The translations under genes and the position numbers were made by a program. A stretch of DNA of 64,000 nt, taken from Mesostigma viride (lineage: Eukaryota > Streptophyta > Mesostigmatophyceae > Mesostigmatales > Mesostigmataceae). Below are positions 55,201-64,000 of the stretch, in pieces. Below the pieces are notes generated by a model. It was given only the letters and a program-made list of their open reading frames with translations. It searched no databases and had not been told where the DNA came from. Numbering within the stretch: position 1 is the stretch's first letter; the number at the start of each line of letters is the position of its first letter. The DNA lies in assembly GCA_009746045.1 (NCBI GenBank), contig RPFO01000080.1, positions 3,762,251-3,826,250 of the forward strand, written 5' to 3'.

Positions 55201-58200
55201 GCCGACAGGTAGATGCAGCCAGCCCCGGGCGTGTCGCAGACAGTAATCACTACCGTAGGCCGCGGTGCCGCACCTCGGCGCAGGTTTTTTCAGCTGTGCA
55301 TGGAGAAAAAAACGTGTCTCAATCCAGGAACCCCCGTCGGTTCATGTCATGCAGCCTAGAAAACTGGAGCGATGGAGCCACAACTAACGGGAAAGCCGCA
55401 TTCAAATTCGCCTAGCCCACGGGTCACAATTGGCCGACAGGTAGATGCAGCCAGCCCCAGGCGTGTCGCAGACAGTAATCACTACCGTAGGCCGCGGTGC
55501 CGCACCTCGGCGCAGGTTTTTTCAGCTGTGCATGGAGAAAAAAACGTGTCTCAATCCAGGAACCCCCGTCGGTTCATCATGCAGCCTAGAAAACTGGAGC
55601 GATGGAGCCACAACTAACGGGAAAGCCGCATTCAAATTCGCCTAGCCCACGGGTCACAATTGGCCGACAGGTAGATGCAGCCAGCCCCGGCGTGTCGCAG
55701 ACAGTAATCACTACCGTAGGCCGCGGTGCCGCACCTCGGCGCAGGTTTTTTCAGCTGTGCATGGAGAAAAAAACGTGTCTCAATCCAGGAACCCCCGTCG
55801 GTTCATGTCATGCAGCCTAGAAAACTGGAGCGATGGAGCCACAACTAACGGGAAAGCCGCATTCAAATTCGCCTAGCCCACGGGTCACAATTGGCCGACA
55901 GGTAGATGCAGCCAGCCCCAGGCGTGTCGCAGACAGTAATCACTACCGTAGGCCGCGGTGCCGCACCTCGGCGCAGGTTTTTTCAGCTGTGCATGGAGAA
56001 AAAAACGTGTCTCAATCCAGGAACCCCCGTCGGTTCATGTCATGTCAGCCTAGAAAACTGGAGCGATGGAGCCACAACTAACGGGAAAGCCGCATTCAAA
56101 TTCGCCTAGCCCACGGGTCACAATTGGCCGACAGGTAGATGCAGCCAGCCCCAGGCGTGTCGCAGACAGTAATCACTACCGTAGGCCGCGGTGCCGCACC
56201 TCGGCGCAGGTTTTTTCAGCTGTGCATGGAGAAAAAAACGTGTCTCAATCCAGGAACCCCCGTCGGTTCATGTCATGCAGCCTAGAAAACTGGAGCGATG
56301 GAGCCACAACTAACGGGAAAGCCGCATTCAAATTCGCCTAGCCCACGGGTCACAATTGGCCGACAGGTAGATGCAGCCAGCCCCAGGCGTGTCGCAGACA
56401 GTAATCACTACCGTAGGCCGCGGTGCCGCACCTCGGCGCAGGTTTTTTCAGCTGTGCATGGAGAAAAAAACGTGTCTCAATCCAGGAACCCCCGTCGGTT
56501 CATGTCATGCAGCCTAGAAAACTGGAGCGATGGAGCCACAACTAACGGGAAAGCCGCATTCAAATTCGCCTAGCCCACGGGTCACAATTGGCCGACAGGT
56601 AGATGCAGCCAGCCCCAGGCGTGTCGCAGACAGTAATCACTACCGTAGGCCGCGGTGCCGCACCTCGGCGCAGGTTTTTTCAGCTGTGCATGGAGAAAAA
56701 AACGTGTCTCAATCCAGGAACCCCCGTCGGTTCATGTCATGCAGCCTAGAAAACTGGAGCGATGGAGCCACAACTAACGGGAAAGCCGCATTCAAATTCG
56801 CCTAGCCCACGGGTCACAATTGGCCGACAGGTAGATGCAGCCAGCCCCAGGCGTGTCGCAGACAGTAATCACTACCGTAGGCCGCGGTGCCGCACCTCGG
56901 CGCAGGTTTTTTCAGCTGTGCATGGAGAAAAAAACGTGTCTCAATCCAGGAACCCCCGTCGGTTCATGTCATGCAGCCTAGAAAACTGGAGCGATGGAGC
57001 CACAACTAACGGGAAAGCCGCATTCAAATTCGCCTAGCCCACGGGTCACAATTGGCCGACAGGTAGATGCAGCCAGCCCCAGGCGTGTCGCAGACAGTAA
57101 TCACTACCGTAGGCCGCGGTGCCGCACCTCGGCGCAGGTTTTTTCAGCTGTGCATGGAGAAAAAAACGTGTCTCAATCCAGGAACCCCCGTCGGTTCATG
57201 TCATGCAGCCTAGAAAACTGGAGCGATGGAGCCACAACTAACGGGAAAGCCGCATTCAAATTCGCCTAGCCCACGGGTCACAATTGGCCGACAGGTAGAT
57301 GCAGCCAGCCCCAGGCGTGTCGCAGACAGTAATCACTACGTAGGCCGCGGTGCCGCACCTCGGCGCAGGTTTTTTCAGCTGTGCATGGAGAAAAAAACGT
57401 GTCTCAATCCAGGAACCCCCGTCGGTTCATGTCATGCAGCCTAGAAAACTGGAGCGATGGAGCCACAACTAACGGGAAAGCCGCATTCAAATTCGCCTAG
57501 CCCACGGGTCACAATTGGCCGACAGGTAGATGCAGCCAGCCCCAGGCGTGTCGCAGACAGTAATCACTACCGTAGGCCGCGGTGCCGCACCTCGGCGCAG
57601 GTTTTTTCAGCTGTGCATGGAGAAAAAAACGTGTCTCAATCCAGGAACCCCCGTCGGTTCATGTCATGCAGCCTAGAAAACTGGAGCGATGGAGCCACAA
57701 CTAACGGGAAAGCCGCATTCAAATTCGCCTAGCCCACGGGTCACAATTGGCCGACAGGTAGATGCAGCCAGCCCCAGGCGTGTCGCAGACAGTAATCACT
57801 ACCGTAGGCCGCGGTGCCGCACCTCGGCGCAGGTTTTTTCAGCTGTGCATGGAGAAAAAAACGTGTCTCAATCCAGGAACCCCCGTCGGTTCATGTCATG
57901 CAGCCTAGAAAACTGGAGCGATGGAGCCACAACTAACGGGAAAGCCGCATTCAAATTCGCCTAGCCCACGGGTCACAATTGGCCGACAGGTAGATGCAGC
58001 CAGCCCCGGCGTGTCGCAGACAGTAATCACTACCGTAGGCCGCGGTGCCGCACCTCGGCGCAGGTTTTTTCAGCTGTGCATGGAGAAAAAAACGTGTCTC
58101 AATCCAGGAACCCCCGTCGGTTCATGTCATGCAGCCTAGAAAACTGGAGCGATGGAGCCACAACTAACGGGAAAGCCGCATTCAAATTCGCCTAGCCCAC

Positions 58201-61200
58201 GGGTCACAATTGGCCGACAGGTAGATGCAGCCAGCCCCAGGCGTGTCGCAGACAGTAATCACTACCGTAGGCCGCGGTGCCGCACCTCGGCGCAGGTTTT
58301 TTCAGCTGTGCATGGAGAAAAAAACGTGTCTCAATCCAGGAACCCCCGTCGGTTCATGTCATGCAGCCTAGAAAACTGGAGCGATGGAGCCACAACTAAC
58401 GGGAAAGCCGCATTCAAATTCGCCTAGCCCACGGGTCACAATTGGCCGACAGGTAGATGCAGCCAGCCCCAGGCGTGTCGCAGACAGTAATCACTACCGT
58501 AGGCCGCGGTGCCGCACCTCGGCGCAGGTTTTTTCAGCTGTGCATGGAGAAAAAAACGTGTCTCAATCCAGGAACCCCCGTCGGTTCATGTCATGCAGCC
58601 TAGAAAACTGGAGCGATGGAGCCACAACTAACGGGAAAGCCGCATTCAAATTCGCCTAGCCCACGGGTCACAATTGGCCGACAGGTAGATGCAGCCAGCC
58701 CCAGGCGTGTCGCAGACAGTAATCACTACCGTAGGCCGCGGTGCCGCACCTCGGCGCAGGTTTTTTCAGCTGTGCATGGAGAAAAAAACGTGTCTCAATC
58801 CAGGAACCCCCGTCGGTTCATGTCATGCAGCCTAGAAAACTGGAGCGATGGAGCCACAACTAACGGGAAAGCCGCATTCAAATTCGCCTAGCCCACGGGT
58901 CACAATTGGCCGACAGGTAGATGCAGCCAGCCCCAGGCGTGTCGCAGACAGTAATCACTACCGTAGGCCGCGGTGCCGCACCTCGGCGCAGGTTTTTTCA
59001 GCTGTGCATGGAGAAAAAAACGTGTCTCAATCCAGGAACCCCCGTCGGTTCATGTCATGCAGCCTAGAAAACTGGAGCGATGGAGCCACAACTAACGGGA
59101 AAGCCGCATTCAAATTCGCCTAGCCCACGGGTCACAATTGGCCGACAGGTAGATGCAGCCAGCCCCAGGCGTGTCGCAGACAGTAATCACTACCGTAGGC
59201 CGCGGTGCCGCACCTCGGCGCAGGTTTTTTCAGCTGTGCATGGAGAAAAAAACGTGTCTCAATCCAGGAACCCCCGTCGGTTCATGTCATGCAGCCTAGA
59301 AAACTGGAGCGATGGAGCCACAACTAACGGGAAAGCCGCATTCAAATTCGCCTAGCCCACGGGTCACAATTGGCCGACAGGTAGATGCAGCCAGCCCCAG
59401 GCGTGTCGCAGACAGTAATCACTACCGTAGGCCGCGGTGCCGCACCTCGGCGCAGGTTTTTTCAGCTGTGCATGGAGAAAAAAACGTGTCTCAATCCAGG
59501 AACCCCCGTCGGTTCATGTCATGCAGCCTAGAAAACTGGAGCGATGGAGCCACAACTAACGGGAAAGCCGCATTCAAATTCGCCTAGCCCACGGGTCACA
59601 ATTGGCCGACAGGTAGATGCAGCCAGCCCCAGGCGTGTCGCAGACAGTAATCACTACCGTAGGCCGCGGTGCCGCACCTCGGCGCAGGTTTTTTCAGCTG
59701 TGCATGGAGAAAAAAACGTGTCTCAATCCAGGAACCCCCGTCGGTTCATGTCATGCAGCCTAGAAAACTGGAGCGATGGAGCCACAACTAACGGGAAAGC
59801 CGCATTCAAATTCGCCTAGCCCACGGGTCACAATTGGCCGACAGGTAGATGCAGCCAGCCCCGGCGTGTCGCAGACAGTAATCACTACCGTAGGCCGCGG
59901 TGCCGCACCTCGGCGCAGGTTTTTTCAGCTGTGCATGGAGAAAAAAACGTGTCTCAATCCAGGAACCCCCGTCGGTTCATGTCATGCAGCCTAGAAAACT
60001 GGAGCGATGGAGCCACAACTAACGGGAAAGCCGCATTCAAATTCGCCTAGCCCACGGGTCACAATTGGCCGACAGGTAGATGCAGCCAGCCCCGGCGTGT
60101 CGCAGACAGTAATCACTACCGTAGGCCGCGGTGCCGCACCTCGGCGCAGGTTTTTTCAGCTGTGCATGGAGAAAAAAACGTGTCTCAATCCAGGAACCCC
60201 CGTCGGTTCATGTCATGCAGCCTAGAAAACTGGAGCGATGGAGCCACAACTAACGGGAAAGCCGCATTCAAATTCGCCTAGCCCACGGGTCACAATTGGC
60301 CGACAGGTAGATGCAGCCAGCCCCAGGCGTGTCGCAGACAGTAATCACTACCGTAGGCCGCGGTGCCGCACCTCGGCGCAGGTTTTTTCAGCTGTGCATG
60401 GAGAAAAAAACGTGTCTCAATCCAGGAACCCCCGTCGGTTCATGTCATGCAGCCTAGAAAACTGGAGCGATGGAGCCACAACTAACGGGAAAGCCGCATT
60501 CAAATTCGCCTAGCCCACGGGTCACAATTGGCCGACAGGTAGATGCAGCCAGCCCCAGGCGTGTCGCAGACAGTAATCACTACCGTAGGCCGCGGTGCCG
60601 CACCTCGGCGCAGGTTTTTTCAGCTGTGCATGGAGAAAAAAACGTGTCTCAATCCAGGAACCCCCGTCGGTTCATGTCATGCAGCCTAGAAAACTGGAGC
60701 GATGGAGCCACAACTAACGGGAAAGCCGCATTCAAATTCGCCTAGCCCACGGGTCACAATTGGCCGACAGGTAGATGCAGCCAGCCCCAGGCGTGTCGCA
60801 GACAGTAATCACTACCGTAGGCCGCGGTGCCGCACCTCGGCGCAGGTTTTTTCAGCTGTGCATGGAGAAAAAAACGTGTCTCAATCCAGGAACCCCCGTC
60901 GGTTCATGTCATGCAGCCTAGAAAACTGGAGCGATGGAGCCACAACTAACGGGAAAGCCGCATTCAAATTCGCCTAGCCCACGGGTCACAATTGGCCGAC
61001 AGGTAGATGCAGCCAGCCCCAGGCGTGTCGCAGACAGTAATCACTACCGTAGGCCGCGGTGCCGCACCTCGGCGCAGGTTTTTTCAGCTGTGCATGGAGA
61101 AAAAAACGTGTCTCAATCCAGGAACCCCCGTCGGTTCATGTCATGCAGCCTAGAAAACTGGAGCGATGGAGCCACAACTAACGGGAAAGCCGCATTCAAA

Positions 61201-61401
61201 TTCGCCTAGCCCACGGGTCACAATTGGCCGACAGGTAGATGCAGCCAGCCCCAGGCGTGTCGCAGACAGTAATCACTACCGTAGGCCGCGGTGCCGCACC
61301 TCGGCGCAGGTTTTTTCAGCTGTGCATGGAGAAAAAAACGTGTCTCAATCCAGGAACCCCCGTCGGTTCATGTCATGCAGCCTAGAAAACTGGAGCGATG
61401 G
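52255..61401. repeat. 231-bp tandem array, 39 full units plus a 118-bp partial
   Basis: Units begin ggccgcggtgccgcacctcg at 52255, 52486 and every 230-233 bp to 61284. The last unit stops at 'gagcgatgga' (61401), where a retrotransposon copy begins. Units 1-9 are identical in type: 231 bp, 'ttcatcatgtcagcctag', 'gagcggtgg', 'ccccgggcgtg'. Units 10-16 are mixed. Units 17-39 are mostly 232 bp with 'ttcatgtcatgcagcctag', 'gagcgatgg' and 'ccccaggcgtg' (a few with 'ccccggcgtg'). Each unit carries a T7/A7 run and a short open frame of 72-91 codons that I regard as non-coding. Placement directly 5' of the minus-strand retrotransposon suggests promoter monomers. Confidence 0.97.
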
Positions 61402-61893
61402 ATATATACGCGGCAAGTGGGGCCCCACCGGGTCACCCTTCGTCCTTGAGGAGTTCGGGGCCATGGGCCCCAAGACAGCGGAGTTTTTCCACGAGTGCTG
61501 CCAGCCGTCGTGAAGACCGCCTCGACCTCACGAGGGTCAGACCGCCCGTGGTCGGCCCGCACGTGGTCCTCGTATTGGCGGCAGCGCCTGTCCACTCGCC
61601 CTCACTCGCACCGTGGCTGATGTGTTATTCCGCCGCACCCGGGCCGACTTTGTCGCGACCCATGCGGTCTAGATCCCTTCCAGCCTGCATGGTGGGCCGG
61701 CAGCGCTGTTGCTGCGTGTAGTTTTGTGAATGTATAGTTAGTTGTACCTTGTTGCAGCTGGCGTGATCCTTGGATGTCTGTGTCAGATTACTATTAATTT
61801 CTTCAGGGTTATTGAATCTCCCAGTTATCGGGTTTTTCCTTATGTTGCATGCCTATCCCGACCTCCGTAATCTATCATTCTCAATGAAATATA
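61402..61893 (+). pseudogene. 5'-truncated inverted copy of the same retrotransposon (3' end only)
   Basis: Matches the reverse complement of about 46703-47190: GPWAPRQRSFSTSAAS-type frames, the shared 'ttgtcgcgacccatgcggtc' stop region, and the same 3'-UTR to 'attctcaatgaaatatatat'. Small indels shift the frame, so it is non-coding. It starts abruptly at the edge of the 231-bp array, as expected of an incomplete reverse-transcription product. Confidence 0.88.
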
Positions 61894-62039
61894 TATTTAA
61901 TAATATAATTACTTACAGCAGAGTGAAATCACCAAACCAAAGCAAACCCCAGCTATAAACCTCTATACAGAGCCAGTCAAGCTTCTAATAACTACGATAA
62001 GACCAATGGAAACTCCTAACGGGAGGAACCTAATAACCC

Positions 62040-62943
62040 TGCTGCACCGCAAAATCAGCCCGCGTACGGCGGAGCATGATGTCAGCCATGGCCCGAGTCA
62101 GCGCCAACGACAAGCGCTGACGCAATATGACGTCCAGGTCCGCGCCGACCATGAGGCCCGCTGGCCCCTCCAGGTCCAGCCGGTCCTTCCCGGAGCCGGC
62201 AACACTCCTTGAAGAAGGCGGAGGTCAGGGGCCCCATGGCCCACTCCCCAGGACAAAGGGCACCACACGATGGTGCCCGACGTCCGCGTAGGCCAGAGCT
62301 CGGCCCGCTCCGCCCGGTCCGCGTGTAACCTGCCGTGAGGGAGGCCCCAGCCACGTGGCTAAGAGCCAAGGGCCGCGCCACCGAAACGTCGATAAGCAGA
62401 TGCGCCACCCCCCAAAGTCCAGCACCACACGATGTTCAGGCCGGTGGGTTGGGGGAATAGAAGCAGCGCCATCCGCATCTCGGACCGGATGTTCGCGTGG
62501 CCGGGAAAACCGACCGAATAATGGCGAGCACCACCGTCAGGAGGACAGTTGTGCAAATACAAATACCAATTCTGATTCTGTTGGCCCCCCATGCAGGAAA
62601 GGTAGTGAGTCCCCGTGGGATCCAGCGGCTGCCCACAGCTACCACAAGGCCGCCCGGCCGGAACAAGAGGCCTGCGGGGCAAATAGCTGGTGCCAGGACC
62701 GCCCGAGTAGTGGCTGGAGCCAAGGCGAATGGGGGGGCCTGGGAAGAGCACGAAGGTAACGCCGAGCCCACACTCCGCAAGGAAAGCGAGAACAGCCACG
62801 CACGTCCCTGGGCGTTGAGGTCCGCGAAAAGAGCAATTCCAATCAGCCGTGTGCAGAATATATATATCACCAGCACCAATTAAGCAGCGGCGCCTGCAGC
62901 TAGTAAGGGCACCTAGCTCGCACCAACCAGGTAGACACCTCAC
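62040..62943 (-). pseudogene. Diverged relative of the retrotransposon, C-terminal part, frameshifted
   Basis: The minus strand reads CGSCGQPLDPTGTHYLSC followed by MGGQQNQNWYLYLH (zinc knuckle), and further on HLLIDVSVARPLA (nuclease core) in another frame. The protein is similar but the DNA clearly differs from the copy at 46924-49320, so this is another subfamily. At least two frameshifts. The reverse transcriptase is absent, truncated at about 62943. Confidence 0.85.
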
Positions 62944-63316
62944 GTGGCCCCTCCGCAGGACTGCGACCAGCTCAGCCTGGCCGGCACCTCCTGGCGTGGG
63001 CCGGGCCCCCTGATGTTAGACGCCGCAAGGCCCGCACCTTCAAATTAAGAACAGCTAGTAAGAGGACATGGGGGGCCTAGGCCTCTCCGTGATTTGGAAA
63101 GAAGATGATGGACAAGGCCAAGTGGGCCCAGGTCATAGAGGACAACGAGCCCCCCCTGCAATGTGGGGAAGCGCCCGCTTGTGCAAGCCCGTGGGAGGCA
63201 CGCCAGTGCTGTATATAGATAGATGTTGTAGTTAGTAATGCTGTTAGATAGATGTCGTAGGTAGCTGATGTAGATAGCTTAGCCGGTAGGCCGGACTGTT
63301 TGCACCCACCATCCAT
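62944..63316. other. No gene seen
   Basis: Short stretch with 'gtatatagatagatgt' and 'gttagatagatgtcgtag' repeats that look like a retroelement 3'-UTR. No coding frame supported. Confidence 0.5.
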
Positions 63317-63440
63317 CCATCGGGGTTAATGCTCCGTGACTCCCCAACGGGAGCACGAGTCTAATTAATTAATTAATTAATTACTTAATTACTTAATTAA
63401 TTAAGTTACTTAATTAATTACTTAATTAATTATTAATTAA
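63317..63440. repeat. Retroelement-type terminus with (TTAA)n tail
   Basis: 'gctccgtgactccccaacgg' and 'gagcacgagt' followed by about 90 bp of ttaattaattac. The same terminus next to TTAATTAA occurs in opposite orientation at 19167-19220, and without the tail at 20610-20644. Confidence 0.7.
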
Positions 63441-63639
63441 AGGGGGCCCGTCATGGGGTGGAAGTCAGCAATGGCTATACAGGTCATCTAGTCGCTCTAC
63501 ACGTACGTAACGTACGTAAGCCAGCCATAATTTCAACCAAGGATACACATTTCCATCACCATTCATCTTCATCATCCCTGAACGACTCGAACACGCGGAT
63601 AAGATAACGGCAGGCTCGAGCTACCCCAGGCCGGATTTC

Positions 63640-64000
63640 CCGATTTCTGGCCTGCGCTGGTTGTCCTCCTTGATACAGAAGCTAGGGCATGGCGTCTCGG
63701 CAGAGAGTAGCTCTCTGCGTGGGCAACAGCATAACTAATAAATAAAGCTAGGCAACATCTGGTGTGTTAATTCCCACCCTTGCATGAAGTAGCTCAGAAT
63801 GTATTAAAAGCCATATGCCCCTCAGGGATATGTGCTACATTTACTCCCAACGGAGTTATGTCCCTAATTAATTAATTAATTAATCTGGTGTGTGGCACAG
63901 CATGGGCACACATGTACATGACTAAATAATTCTCTTGAGTCAGCTGGTATAGTGCCTGTAGTAGGCGTACATGTACAAGGCCACGGTCTAAACTATATTC
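63640..64000. repeat. Dispersed repeat, inverted relative of 44990-45240, carrying one foldback arm
   Basis: The reverse complement matches 44990-45240 in several blocks. Between them, about 63770-63880, it contains one arm of the foldback element (cttgcatgaagtagctcaga, atgtattaaaagccatatgc). It continues past the window end. Confidence 0.65.

Noticed and set aside
52368-61513. Dozens of 72-115-codon open frames repeated in the 231-bp units
   Set aside because: Each is the same short frame created by the repeat and ended by a stop in the next unit. Type-A units lack the ATG, and no domain or splice structure is seen.

Overview
The window is nuclear DNA of a eukaryote, most likely a green alga (Chlorophyta or prasinophyte grade). 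It has GT-AG introns, plant-type CCCTAAA telomere-like tracts, GC-rich exons inside long repeat-filled introns, and a plant/algal style mitochondrial malate dehydrogenase. There is no prokaryotic gene organisation, rRNA or CRISPR. The species cannot be named from sequence alone. Gene models below were assembled by eye from splice sites, reading phase and protein-family similarity.

Layout, left to right. 1-5691 (minus): mitochondrial malate dehydrogenase, six exons, with its last residues off the left edge. 5692-8494: long divergent intergenic region with hairpins and repeated palindromic motifs. 8495-18737 (plus): seven-exon gene for an unrecognised 804-residue protein with a His/Asn-rich centre. 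18738-22971: intergenic DNA with inverted-repeat elements and a reverse-transcriptase scrap. 23341-35944 (minus): seven-exon NIP30/FAM192A family nuclear protein, with a 43-copy 71-bp satellite and other minisatellites in its introns. 35945-36599: short shared promoter. 36600-39057 (plus): four-exon NDUFB9 (complex I B22, LYR family). Two of the four genes therefore encode mitochondrial energy-metabolism proteins.

From about 41.5 kb rightward the DNA is accessory. It holds a TTAA-bounded inverted-repeat element, a decayed L1-like retrotransposon split by a foldback element, and a nearly complete minus-strand non-LTR retrotransposon (46703-52254). The latter has an unusual order: PHD finger, RING-H2 finger, C2H2 fingers, reverse transcriptase, zinc knuckle, restriction-like endonuclease. 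Directly upstream of its 5' end is a 9.1-kb array of 39 full units of about 231 bp plus a partial unit. A 5'-truncated, inverted copy of the same retrotransposon closes the array, followed by a diverged relative.

Two observations stand out. First, the 231-bp array sits where a retrotransposon promoter would be, recalling the tandem 5'-UTR monomers of rodent L1. Second, in all four genes the introns contain degenerate copies of the adjacent exon/intron boundary: donor copies lie downstream of the true donor and acceptor copies upstream of the true acceptor. This suggests introns here grow by tandem duplication across splice junctions.
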